From Alphaproteobacteria bacterium (GTDB lineage Bacteria; Pseudomonadota; Alphaproteobacteria; Rhizobiales; Xanthobacteraceae), in NCBI GenBank assembly GCA_016869215.1, contig VGEP01000004.1, forward strand, positions 1 to 64,000: DNA of 64,000 nt, given 5' to 3'. A program made the position numbers and the translations under genes. Below are positions 44,138-51,749 of this stretch, piece after piece. How positions within the stretch are numbered: position 1 is the first letter of the stretch; each line of letters begins with the position of its first letter. The notes below the pieces were generated by a model, which saw nothing but the letters and a program-made list of their open reading frames with translations, did no database searches and was not told the origin of the DNA.

Positions 44138-45127
44138 ATGATCGAGAAGCTCAAGACGCGCGTGGTCGCAGCCGACCCGGACTCGGTCGCGGAGGCCGCG
44201 CGTGTGCTGATGGCAGGCGGGCTGGTCGCCTTCCCGACCGAGACCGTCTACGGCCTCGGCGCGGACGCCACCAACGGCACCGCGGTCGCCAAGCTTTACG
44301 CCGCCAAGGGCCGGCCCGCATTCAACCCTCTGATCGCCCATGTGCCGGACCTGTCGTCGGCGCGGCGGATCGCGATCCTCGACGGTCCGGCGGACCGCCT
44401 TGCAGCCAAGTTCTGGCCGGGACCGCTGACGCTGGTGCTGCGCAAGAGCGCGGGCTGCCCGGTGTCGGAGCTTGCGACCGCCGGTCTCGACAGCATCGCG
44501 GTGCGAATGCCCAATCACAAGGTGGCGCGCGACCTGCTGGCCGCGCTCGGCCGACCCGTGGTCGCGCCATCCGCCAACCGTTCGGGTCATCTGTCGCCGA
44601 CGGCGGCCAATCACGTGCTTGCCGATCTCGAAGGCCGGATCGACCTCGTGGTCGACGGCGGCCAGACTACGGTCGGCGTGGAGTCGACCATCGTGGCGCT
44701 GCTCGACGGGCCACCGGTGCTGCTGCGGCCGGGCGGCGTGCCGCGCGAGGAGATCGAACAGGTGCTGGAACGCGAGCTCGGCGATCCACCGGATGGCGAA
44801 ATCGACCCCGAAGCGCCGCTGGCGCCGGGCATGCTCGCCTCCCACTACGCGCCGCGTGCGCGGGTGCGGCTGCGCGCCGAGCACGTCGACCCGGGCGAGG
44901 CGCTGCTCGCCTTCGGCCCACACCTGCCGAAGGGCTCCGAGCACGCGGCCCGCGTGCTCAACCTGTCGCCCTCGGGCGATCTCGTGGAGGCCGCGGCCAA
45001 CCTGTTCTCGGACCTGCGCGCGCTCGACGCCGCCGAAGTGTCCTCGATCGCGGTGATGCCGATCCCGCTGGAAGGCCTCGGCGAGGCGATCAACGACCGG
45101 CTGATGCGGGCCTCGGCCCCGCGGTAG
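44138..45127 (+). CDS. tsaC: L-threonylcarbamoyladenylate synthase (Sua5-type)
   Basis: 329 residues. The N-terminal about 200 residues form the YrdC fold with the binding segments TETVYGLG and KGRPAFNPLIAHV, and SANRSGHLSPT. The C-terminal Sua5 domain follows, with LAPGMLASHYAPRARV. It makes the TC-AMP intermediate for tRNA t6A37 modification from threonine, bicarbonate and ATP. Start ATG follows directly after the twin palindromes. A short hairpin is seen after the stop. Confidence 0.93.
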   Translation: MIEKLKTRVVAADPDSVAEAARVLMAGGLVAFPTETVYGLGADATNGTAVAKLYAAKGRPAFNPLIAHVPDLSSARRIAILDGPADRLAAKFWPGPLTLVLRKSAGCPVSELATAGLDSIAVRMPNHKVARDLLAALGRPVVAPSANRSGHLSPTAANHVLADLEGRIDLVVDGGQTTVGVESTIVALLDGPPVLLRPGGVPREEIEQVLERELGDPPDGEIDPEAPLAPGMLASHYAPRARVRLRAEHVDPGEALLAFGPHLPKGSEHAARVLNLSPSGDLVEAAANLFSDLRALDAAEVSSIAVMPIPLEGLGEAINDRLMRASAPR

Positions 45128-45138
45128 TAACCGCCGGC

Positions 45139-45159
45139 ACGGCCCTTGCGGCCGTCTTT
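45139..45159 (+). terminator. possible weak terminator after tsaC
   Basis: ACGGCC (45139-45144) and GGCCGT (45150-45155) form a 6-bp stem with a five-base loop, followed by CTTT. The T-tract is short, so strength is doubtful. It would separate tsaC from the toxin-antitoxin operon. Confidence 0.4.
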
Positions 45160-45175
45160 GGGGCGGCCTATTCTC

Positions 45176-45193
45176 ACTAGTCAGACTAGTCAG
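45176..45193. promoter_or_regulatory. candidate Phd operator: tandem ACTAGTCAG repeat
   Basis: ACTAGTCAG occurs twice in tandem (45176-45184, 45185-45193), and the junction forms the palindrome CTAGT-CAG-ACTAG (45177-45189). It lies 15 bp before the antitoxin ATG. Phd-family antitoxins bind such short palindromes to repress their own operon. The assignment is inference. Confidence 0.55.
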
Positions 45194-45207
45194 AGTTCGA
45201 GGCGCCG

Positions 45208-45507
45208 ATGCTCACAAAGTCCGACATCTGGAAGCTGCAGGACGCCAAGGCGAAGTTCTCTGAGGTGGTGCGCCGCGCCCGGGCCGGCGAACCGCAGCAC
45301 GTCACCGTGCACGGCAAGGAAGCGGTTGCGGTGGTCGACACGTCGCGCTTCGACATCGTGGCGAAAGCGATTCGATCCGGCACGATGCGCACTTTTCTGG
45401 AAGAGTCGCGGAAATACCGCGTCGACATGGATTTCGATTTCGACCGCCCGCTCCCTATGGATTTCCCAGAACCGCGGCTCGGCTCAAAGCGCGGTAAGAA
45501 GAAGTGA
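45208..45507 (+). CDS. Phd/YefM-type antitoxin
   Basis: 99 residues. The N-terminal Phd fold reads LQDAKAKFSEVVRRARAGEPQHVTVHGKEAVAVV, and the C-terminal flexible part (about 50-99) is the toxin-binding region, ending in a basic KRGKKK tail. It would neutralise the PIN toxin encoded immediately downstream and autorepress transcription. The toxin's GTG start overlaps the antitoxin's TGA (45504-45507). Confidence 0.9.
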   Translation: MLTKSDIWKLQDAKAKFSEVVRRARAGEPQHVTVHGKEAVAVVDTSRFDIVAKAIRSGTMRTFLEESRKYRVDMDFDFDRPLPMDFPEPRLGSKRGKKK

Positions 45508-45947
45508 AGTGGCTGCTCGACACCAATGTCGTGTCCGAGGGCATGAGGCCGCGGCCGGATCGCCGCGTCCTGAACTGGCTCGACGGGCAGCTTTCGGATG
45601 ACGTAGCGGTGAGCGACATCACGCTCGCCGAAATTGCTTGCGGCGCGGCGAATATGCGTGACAAGACGCAGCGGGACCGCTTCGAGCGCTGGCTTGCCTC
45701 GATCACGAATCTGTTCCGCGACAGGACGTTTCCGGTCGATGTCGACATACTGGCGGACTGGCTTGCCCTTGCCAGGACGCTTCGCGCCCATGGCAAACCC
45801 CAGAGCGCTCCCGATCTCCTCATCGCGTCGACGGCCCGCATCCACGGACTGGTCGTCGTAAGCCGCAATGTCAGGGACTTCGCCGACACAGGCGTCGTAG
45901 TGTACGATCCCTGGCACGACAAGACCCACCACATGGTCGAGCCCTGA
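45504..45947 (+). CDS. PIN-domain ribonuclease toxin (VapC-type)
   Basis: 147 residues. PIN catalytic acidic residues: Asp6 in LLDTNVVSE, Glu43 in LAEIACGA, Asp104 in SAPDLLIAST, and a final Asp/Asn in VVSRNVRDF (N122, D125). The fold length is normal for VapC-like toxins. Starts at a GTG overlapping the antitoxin stop, which couples translation. Such toxins cleave tRNA or rRNA in the cytoplasm. Confidence 0.92.
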   Translation: MKWLLDTNVVSEGMRPRPDRRVLNWLDGQLSDDVAVSDITLAEIACGAANMRDKTQRDRFERWLASITNLFRDRTFPVDVDILADWLALARTLRAHGKPQSAPDLLIASTARIHGLVVVSRNVRDFADTGVVVYDPWHDKTHHMVEP

Positions 45948-45972
45948 GCACGGCCCACAGGTCGAGTTCCCC

Positions 45973-47406
45973 ATGAACGAAATGCGCAAGCCCATCACCG
46001 CCCTGTCGCAGCAGACGCTGGAGCGGCTCGTCGCCGTTGTCGGCGACAAGAATGCCATTGTCGACAAAGACAAGCAGGCGCCGTTTCTGGTCGAGTTCCG
46101 CGCGCTTTGGACCGGGCATTCACCGGTCGTGCTGCGGCCGGGCTCGACCAAGGAAGTCTCGGAAATCCTCAAGATCGCCAACGAGACCTCAACCGCCATC
46201 GTTCCGCAGGGCGGCAACACCGGCCTCGTCGGCGGGCAAATTCCGCACAACGGCGAAGTGGTGCTGTCGCTGCAGCGGCTGGACAAGATCCGCGAGGTCG
46301 ATGCGGTGTCCAACACGATCACCTGCGAGGCCGGCGTGACGCTGCAGCGCGCGCGCGAGGCGGCGGAAAAGGTCGACCGGCTCTATCCGCAACTCCTGCC
46401 GTCGGAAGGAAGCTGCACCATCGGCGGCAATCTCTCGACCAACGCCGGCGGCACCGCGGCGCTGGCGCACGGAATCGCGCGCTCGCATGCGTTCGGTCTC
46501 GAAGTGGTGCTGGCCGACGGCCGCATCATGAACAATCTCAACAAGCTGAAGAAAGACAACACCGGCTACGACCTGCGCGATCTGTTCATCGGCGCGGAGG
46601 GCACGCTCGGCGTCATCACCGCCGCTGTGCTCCGCCTCGTGCCGCGGCCGAAATCGGTCGAGACCGCATGGGCCGCGATCCCCTCGGTGCAGGCCGCGGT
46701 CGATCTGCTCGGCTTCGCGACCGAAATGACCGCAGGCGGCGTGACCAGCTTCGAGATCATGTCGCGCGAAGGCATCGACATCGTCAACAAGCACTCTGGC
46801 ACGACGCGCGATCCGCTGTCGACGAGTTCGCCTTATGTGACCCTGATCGAACTGTCGTCGCAACGCAAGGAGGGCCTGCGCGAGGCGATGGAGGGCATCC
46901 TCGAAGCCGGCCTGGACAAGGGCCTGGTGCTTGACGCGACGATTGCCGAGAGCGTCGAGCAGGCCAAGGCATTCTGGCGCATCCGGGAGCTGTTCGGCGA
47001 GATGCAGGGCCGCGAGGGCGGCTCGATTAAGCACGACGTGTCGGTGCCGGTCGCCAACATCCCGGCGTTCATCGAGGAAGGCAACGCCGCCGCGGTGAAG
47101 CTCATTCCGGGCGCGCGGCCGCTGCCCTTCGGCCACGTCGGCGACGGCAACATCCACTACAACATCAGCCAGCCGGTGGGCGCCGACAAGGCGGAGTTCC
47201 TCAAACGCTGGGACGATATGAACGACGTGATCTACAAGATCGTGCTGAAGTACGGCGGCTCGGTTTCCGCCGAGCATGGCGTAGGCATCGTCAAGCGCGA
47301 CTATCTGCCCAAGATCAAGGACCCCGTCGCCTACGACCTGATGAAGACGCTGAAGCGCACGCTCGATCCGAAGGGCATCTTAAATCCGGGCAAGGTGCTG
47401 CCCTAA
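45973..47406 (+). CDS. FAD-binding oxidase (D-2-hydroxyacid dehydrogenase-like)
   Basis: 477 residues. PCMH-type FAD-binding part with VPQGGNTGLVGGQIP and SCTIGGNLSTNAGGTAALAHG, followed by FIGAEGTLGVITAAVLRLVPRP. The C-terminal segments GHVGDGNIHYN and SAEHGVGIVKRDYL are typical of GlcD/Dld/D2HGDH members. It oxidises a D-2-hydroxy acid with electrons passed to an ETF or quinone. The substrate is not known. It is the first gene of the dioxygenase cluster; LigA-like follows after 22 bp. Confidence 0.9.
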   Translation: MNEMRKPITALSQQTLERLVAVVGDKNAIVDKDKQAPFLVEFRALWTGHSPVVLRPGSTKEVSEILKIANETSTAIVPQGGNTGLVGGQIPHNGEVVLSLQRLDKIREVDAVSNTITCEAGVTLQRAREAAEKVDRLYPQLLPSEGSCTIGGNLSTNAGGTAALAHGIARSHAFGLEVVLADGRIMNNLNKLKKDNTGYDLRDLFIGAEGTLGVITAAVLRLVPRPKSVETAWAAIPSVQAAVDLLGFATEMTAGGVTSFEIMSREGIDIVNKHSGTTRDPLSTSSPYVTLIELSSQRKEGLREAMEGILEAGLDKGLVLDATIAESVEQAKAFWRIRELFGEMQGREGGSIKHDVSVPVANIPAFIEEGNAAAVKLIPGARPLPFGHVGDGNIHYNISQPVGADKAEFLKRWDDMNDVIYKIVLKYGGSVSAEHGVGIVKRDYLPKIKDPVAYDLMKTLKRTLDPKGILNPGKVLP

Positions 47407-47428
47407 GCCATCGCCAACGAGCAACCCC

Positions 47429-47683
47429 ATGAGCCTCTATGCGCTGCAGAAGCTGATCCGCGACGTCAATCGCGACGACAAAATGCGCGCGAGCTATTTC
47501 GCCGCGCCCGCGGACTTCGCCAAGGGTTACGAGTTGACCGAGGCGGAACGCTCGGCGCTGCTGGCGCTCGACCTGACCAGGCTCTACGCGCTCGGCGTCC
47601 ACGGCCTGCTGCTGCGGCCGTTCAGCATCCTGCACAAGGTCTCCGAGCCCGACTACCTGACGAAAATCCGGGAGAGCGCCTGA
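47429..47683 (+). CDS. LigA-like small subunit of extradiol dioxygenase
   Basis: 84 residues. The small all-helical alpha subunit fold is seen with YALQKLIRDVNRDDKMRASYF and LDLTRLYALGVHGLLLRPF. Its stop overlaps the ATG of the LigB-like gene (47683), the normal arrangement for protocatechuate 4,5-dioxygenase-type enzymes. It completes the active-site lid of the beta subunit. Confidence 0.85.
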   Translation: MSLYALQKLIRDVNRDDKMRASYFAAPADFAKGYELTEAERSALLALDLTRLYALGVHGLLLRPFSILHKVSEPDYLTKIRESA

Positions 47684-48513
47684 TGTCCATCGTGTTCGCC
47701 AGCGCCGGCAGCCATGCGCCAGGCATCACCGCATGGGCGGAAGCCGCACCCTCCGACCAGAAGCAGCGCCTTTACGGCGCCTACGGCCACGTCCGCGATG
47801 CGCTGGCGGCCAGCAAGCCTGACGTGCTGATCCTGCTCACCTCCGAGCATTGGGCCAACTTCTTCCTCGACCACATCGGCGCGTTCTGCATCGGCCGCGC
47901 CGAATATTTCGACGGGCCGGTGGAGCCGTGGCTGAAGGTGCCCAAGACCCGCGTGCCGGGCCATCCGGAATGCGCCGCGGGCTTGATCGAGGCGCTTTAC
48001 GCCTCCGACTTCGAGCCTAGCTTCTCGCATTCGATGGCGCTCGACCACGGCTCGATGGTGCCGCTGCACTTCCTCACCCCGGAGATGAAGACGCCGGTGG
48101 TGCCGATCATGTTCAACACGTTGGCCGCACCGCAGCCGAGCGCCAAGCGGTGTTTGGAGTTCGGCCGCGCCATCGGGCGCTTCGCGCGGTCGTCCAAGCT
48201 TCGCATCGCGATGGCCGCGACGGGCGGCCTCTCGCACGATCCGGGCGAGCGCAACCACGGCGTCATTTATCCGGAATGGGACCGGCAATTCCTCGACCAG
48301 ATGGCGCAGGGCCAGCTCGACCGCCTCGCCGCCTACACGACCAAGGACCTGCTGTCGAAGGGCGCGGGGACGATGGAGTTGCTCAGCTGGGTCGCGCTCG
48401 CGGGCGCGATCGAAGGCCGCAAGGGCGAGATCGTCGCCTACGAGGCGGTGAAGCCCTGGGGCACCGGCATGGGCGTGATCAAATTCCCGCTGCAGCCGGC
48501 GCTGGCGGCCTGA
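47683..48513 (+). CDS. LigB-like catalytic subunit of extradiol dioxygenase
   Basis: 276 residues. Fe(II) ligands: H11 in GSHAPGITA, H56 in SEHWANFF and E232 in TMELLSW. The catalytic histidine is in GGLSHDPGERN (H185). This is the class III extradiol type that cleaves dihydroxy aromatic rings between carbons 4 and 5 or elsewhere. Together with the upstream small subunit it forms a two-component enzyme. The exact ring substrate is not known. Confidence 0.9.
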   Translation: MSIVFASAGSHAPGITAWAEAAPSDQKQRLYGAYGHVRDALAASKPDVLILLTSEHWANFFLDHIGAFCIGRAEYFDGPVEPWLKVPKTRVPGHPECAAGLIEALYASDFEPSFSHSMALDHGSMVPLHFLTPEMKTPVVPIMFNTLAAPQPSAKRCLEFGRAIGRFARSSKLRIAMAATGGLSHDPGERNHGVIYPEWDRQFLDQMAQGQLDRLAAYTTKDLLSKGAGTMELLSWVALAGAIEGRKGEIVAYEAVKPWGTGMGVIKFPLQPALAA

Positions 48514-48528
48514 GCGTCAAGCGCCACG

Positions 48529-49476
48529 TCACGGACTCGCGTGCGAGATGAACGCCTGCGGCACCGGCGTGCCCCATTGCGAGTTCAAGCCGCGCTCGGC
48601 CGGAACGTGATTGGTCGGGTTGCGGCAGTTGAGCATGTCGCTGTCGGTCCAGCGCTCGTGAACGCGGCCCCAGGGGTCCTTCCAGTAGTCGTAGACCTGG
48701 CTGCCGAGCAGATGCCGGCCGACGCCCCAGACATGCTCGTACTTGCCGACACGCTTGAGATGCTCGTGACCCAGCATCACATCGTCGATGTTCTGCACCT
48801 CGAACGACACGTGATTGAGGCCCACCTTGTCGCTCTGGATGCAGACGAAGGTGTGATGGTCGACGAAATCCTCGCCGCGGTCGCAACGGTTGAACGTCGC
48901 AATCACGTGGTCTCGGCTGCCGGCGTAGATTTCGTCCGAGCACACGAAGCCGAACAGGTCCTTGTACCACTTGATGACCTCGTGCAGCCGCGGGGTCATG
49001 TGCAGGGCGTGCGCGATGCGCTTGACCTGCGAGGGGCCGGCGTCGAGCCGCATCAGCTCGCCGGCGCGGCGGAACTTCTCGTCACCCCAATTGAGCACGT
49101 TGCGCCGGATCGGCAGCGGCGCCAGCTCCGCCATGCCGCAGACTGCCTCGATCTGGTAGCCATGCGGGTCGGTGAACCGCACGCGCCGCCCGCCGCCGGG
49201 CTCGTCCATCTGCTCGACCGATGAGGCACCTTCGACCTGCGCAAGCTTGCTGAGCTCGTCGTCGCCGTCGACGTAGAACGCTATCCCGAGATATTTGGGT
49301 GGGCCCAGGTGGGTCACGTGCAGATGATGCGCGGGATCGGTGCCGCGCATGTAAAGGCGGTCGGCGGTGCGCTCGGATCGCACCAGTCCGAGATGGGTCA
49401 GGAATTCCTCCGCCCGATCGAGGTCCGGCGACTGCAATCGGATATAGGCGAGGTCTTCGACCTTCACGACCGACAT
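48529..49476 (-). CDS. VOC-superfamily extradiol dioxygenase (catechol 2,3-dioxygenase-like)
   Basis: 315 residues from an ATG with AGGGAGG upstream. Two VOC modules; the C-terminal one has metal ligands H156 or H159, H222 in LNHVSFEV and E274 in VHERWTD. The first module lacks a complete set, as in type I extradiol enzymes. It is convergent with the LigB-like gene, 15 bp apart, so the two ring-cleaving enzymes are not in one operon. Substrate unknown. Confidence 0.9.
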   Translation of the reverse strand: MSVVKVEDLAYIRLQSPDLDRAEEFLTHLGLVRSERTADRLYMRGTDPAHHLHVTHLGPPKYLGIAFYVDGDDELSKLAQVEGASSVEQMDEPGGGRRVRFTDPHGYQIEAVCGMAELAPLPIRRNVLNWGDEKFRRAGELMRLDAGPSQVKRIAHALHMTPRLHEVIKWYKDLFGFVCSDEIYAGSRDHVIATFNRCDRGEDFVDHHTFVCIQSDKVGLNHVSFEVQNIDDVMLGHEHLKRVGKYEHVWGVGRHLLGSQVYDYWKDPWGRVHERWTDSDMLNCRNPTNHVPAERGLNSQWGTPVPQAFISHASP

Positions 49477-49574
49477 GAACGGCCTCCCTGACATTGCGGC
49501 GCGGCTTCGGGCCGACGACCATGGCTGTGAAAGATTTGGTTACGAATGATACTAAATGTTCCGTCGAACCGGGT

Positions 49575-49588
49575 TTGATCTGGATCAA
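49575..49588. promoter_or_regulatory. FixK/FNR-type box TTGATCTGGATCAA
   Basis: A perfect TTGAT-N4-ATCAA palindrome, the consensus of FNR/FixK regulators that respond to low oxygen. It lies 99 bp upstream of the VOC gene (minus strand) and 613 bp upstream of the TRAP receptor gene. Its distance to the VOC start suits a FixK-controlled promoter, but the target is inferred. Confidence 0.7.
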
Positions 49589-49631
49589 GCTCAAAAGCCT
49601 GCGTGAAGGACTGCCTCCCGAACGCGGCACG

Positions 49632-49934
49632 CGGCATGCGACCACGACCGGCGAGCGCTTTCCGGGCCTGCAGGAGTTCCCGACGCTGAATGAAAGTGGC
49701 GTACCAGGCTTCAACGTGTCGCGCCGGTACGCGGCCGCATTCCCCGCCCAAACGCCGATGCCGACCGTCGAAAAGTTGAGCGCGGAGGCGCGGGCTGTGG
49801 TGAAGGTTTCCGCGATCGCCAGGCGCGCGTTCGACATCGCCTTCCTGGTGCCAAGCTCTGCGGCCGAGGCAGAGCAGACGCACCTCTCATCCGAGGCCGC
49901 ACGCTGCTGCAAGTTGCTCCAGAACGGCGGCATT
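49632..49934 (+). pseudogene. Bug-family receptor, C-terminal remnant
   Basis: Translation in one frame reads ATTTGERFPGLQEFPTLNES, then GVPGFNVSRRYAAAFPAQT, then VEKLSAEARAVVK and LVPSSAAEAEQTHLSSEA ending LLQNGGI. This is the closing third of a Bug receptor (AVTT..RFP.LPT..ESG.PGF...YG..AP..TP..VV.KL..E...). No start, signal peptide or N-terminal two thirds are present, so it is a gene fragment. The intact dctP gene begins about 250 bp later in the same direction. Confidence 0.72.
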
Positions 49935-50187
49935 CCGCAGAAGCAACAGGACCGCTGCGGACGCGGGTCCCGGGAAAGTCCCGGATCGAAACGCAATTGT
50001 TCCAGAAGCGCCTCTGCCCACGGCGGCGCCGGCTTGCGGCCCACCTTGGCACCGGCGCATGAGCCATGCGGCGTTGCGGCTCTGCACACAAGCTTTGCGC
50101 CGCCGCAGTCCGTCGATAAGATGCGCGCAACGCGGGCGCGCCCGGTCGCCGCCCGCGACTACGACCAACCCAGGGAGGAAGTCCGTC

Positions 50188-51207
50188 ATGATCGCGTCCC
50201 GCAGAACGTTCCTGAAAGGCACCGCGGCCGCCACCGCCGCGGGCGTGCTGCCGTGGCAGGCCGCGCAGGCGCAGGCCGCCATCGAACTGAAAATGGCGAG
50301 CTTCGTGCCGCCGTCGCACTCGATCTGGGTCGACCCTCTGCTGCCGTGGGCGAAGGATGTCGAAAAGCGCAGCGGCGGCAAGATGACCGTTCGGCCGTTC
50401 CCGTCGATGCAGCTCGGCGGCAAGCCGCCGGAGCTCTATCGCCAGATGGTGCAGGGCATCGCCGACATCGTGTTCACGCTGCCGGGCTACACCGCTGGCG
50501 ACTTCCCGATGATGTCGCTGACCGAGCTGCCGGGCACCGCCAACGACGCCGAGGATGGCACGCGCAAACTCTGGGCCAACTTCGACAAGTTCTTTGCCAA
50601 GGAATTCGAGGCCGCCAAGGTTCTGATGCTGTGGAACTCGGACACCGCCGGCATCATGAGCCGCGCGAAGCCGATCCGCACGTTGGAAGACATGAAGGGC
50701 ATGCGCATCCGCACCCCATCGCGCGCGCAGTCGGCCCAGCTCACGGCGCTCGGCGCGACGCCGGTCGACATGCCGGTGACCCAGATATACAACGCGCTGG
50801 AGCGCGGCGTGATCGACGCCACCATGATCCCGCTGTCGGCCATGCTCGACTTCAAGCTGCTCGAAGTGGTGAAGCACCTGACGGTGGACGCGCCGCTCGG
50901 CCGCTCGCCGTTCCTGGTGGCGATGCAGCGCAAGCGCTACGACAGCCTGCCCGCCGATCTGAAGAAGATCGTCGACGACACCACCGGGCTGCAGATGAGC
51001 CTCGGCGGCGCGCGCAGCTACGACAAGAAGAACGTGGCCGCGCTGGCGGAAGCCAAGAAGTCGCGCGACGTCATCTCGCTCGCGCCAGCCGAGCGCAACC
51101 GCTGGCTCGGCATCTTCCGCAAGCTTGCGCAGGAACAGGCCGCGGAGGTTGACAAGCGGGGCCTGCCGGGCAGTGCGCTCGTCAAATCCTATAAGCTGAT
51201 CGGTTAA
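50188..51207 (+). CDS. TRAP transporter DctP-type solute receptor
   Basis: 339 residues. A twin-arginine-like signal peptide (MIASRRTFLKGTAAATAAG, ending QAQA) is followed by the DctP fold with MQLGGKPPELYRQMVQGIADIVFTLPGY, TLEDMKGMRIRTPSRAQ and VTQIYNALERGVIDATMIP. It binds a carboxylate or related ligand in the periplasm. AGGGAGG precedes the ATG. The two membrane subunit genes follow as a standard receptor-small-large operon. Confidence 0.93.
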   Translation: MIASRRTFLKGTAAATAAGVLPWQAAQAQAAIELKMASFVPPSHSIWVDPLLPWAKDVEKRSGGKMTVRPFPSMQLGGKPPELYRQMVQGIADIVFTLPGYTAGDFPMMSLTELPGTANDAEDGTRKLWANFDKFFAKEFEAAKVLMLWNSDTAGIMSRAKPIRTLEDMKGMRIRTPSRAQSAQLTALGATPVDMPVTQIYNALERGVIDATMIPLSAMLDFKLLEVVKHLTVDAPLGRSPFLVAMQRKRYDSLPADLKKIVDDTTGLQMSLGGARSYDKKNVAALAEAKKSRDVISLAPAERNRWLGIFRKLAQEQAAEVDKRGLPGSALVKSYKLIG

Positions 51208-51266
51208 CGCGGTCAGGCCCGGCACCCGACAGATACTCGCGCGGGAAGCGCAAGGAGAGAGCATCG

Positions 51267-51749
51267 ATGCAACTCTTCGACCGCTTCCTGCGCGGGCTTG
51301 CGCTCGCGGCCGGCGGCATCATGCTGCTGCTCATGCTGGTGACCGTGCTCGACGTCGTTATGCGCTATGTGTTCAATCGGCCGCTTGCCAGCGCCTGGGA
51401 ATTCACCGAATTCTCCATGGCGTTGATCGTGTTCCTCGGCATCGCCTATTGCGGTTGGACTGGCGGCCACATCGCCGTCGATGTGTTCGCCAAATGGCTT
51501 GACCGCCCGGCCTTGCGCTACCTGCCCTCGATATTGAGCTTCATCGGAGCGGCGCTGTTCGCACTCATCGCCATCCGCGCGACGATGGAGACAATCGCGA
51601 CCATCGAACAGGTCAGCAACATGCTGCGCTGGCCGTTCTTCCCGTTTCGCTTCACTGTCGCCTTCGGCTCCGCAATTTTTGCCGTCGTATTGTTCATCCA
51701 GGGAATTCAATCGGCGGCACAGCAGCCGGCGGAGCAAGCGCCGCAATGA
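51267..51749 (+). CDS. TRAP transporter small membrane subunit (DctQ-type)
   Basis: 160 residues with four predicted helices, including the DctQ opening LDVVMRYVFNRPLASAWEFTEFSMA and the conserved GGHIAVDVF region. Its stop overlaps the ATG of the large subunit by four bases (51746-51749). It anchors and stabilises the DctM subunit. Confidence 0.9.
   Translation: MQLFDRFLRGLALAAGGIMLLLMLVTVLDVVMRYVFNRPLASAWEFTEFSMALIVFLGIAYCGWTGGHIAVDVFAKWLDRPALRYLPSILSFIGAALFALIAIRATMETIATIEQVSNMLRWPFFPFRFTVAFGSAIFAVVLFIQGIQSAAQQPAEQAPQ

Larger units (their letters stand above)
49477..50187. other. 711-bp gap with a decayed Bug receptor remnant and FixK/FNR box
   Basis: No intact gene lies between the VOC dioxygenase start and the DctP start. 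Two items are recognised inside it and listed separately: an FNR/FixK-type palindrome at 49575-49588 and the C-terminal remnant of a Bug receptor gene at 49632-49934. The remaining about 250 bp before the TRAP receptor show nothing I can name. Confidence 0.6.
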
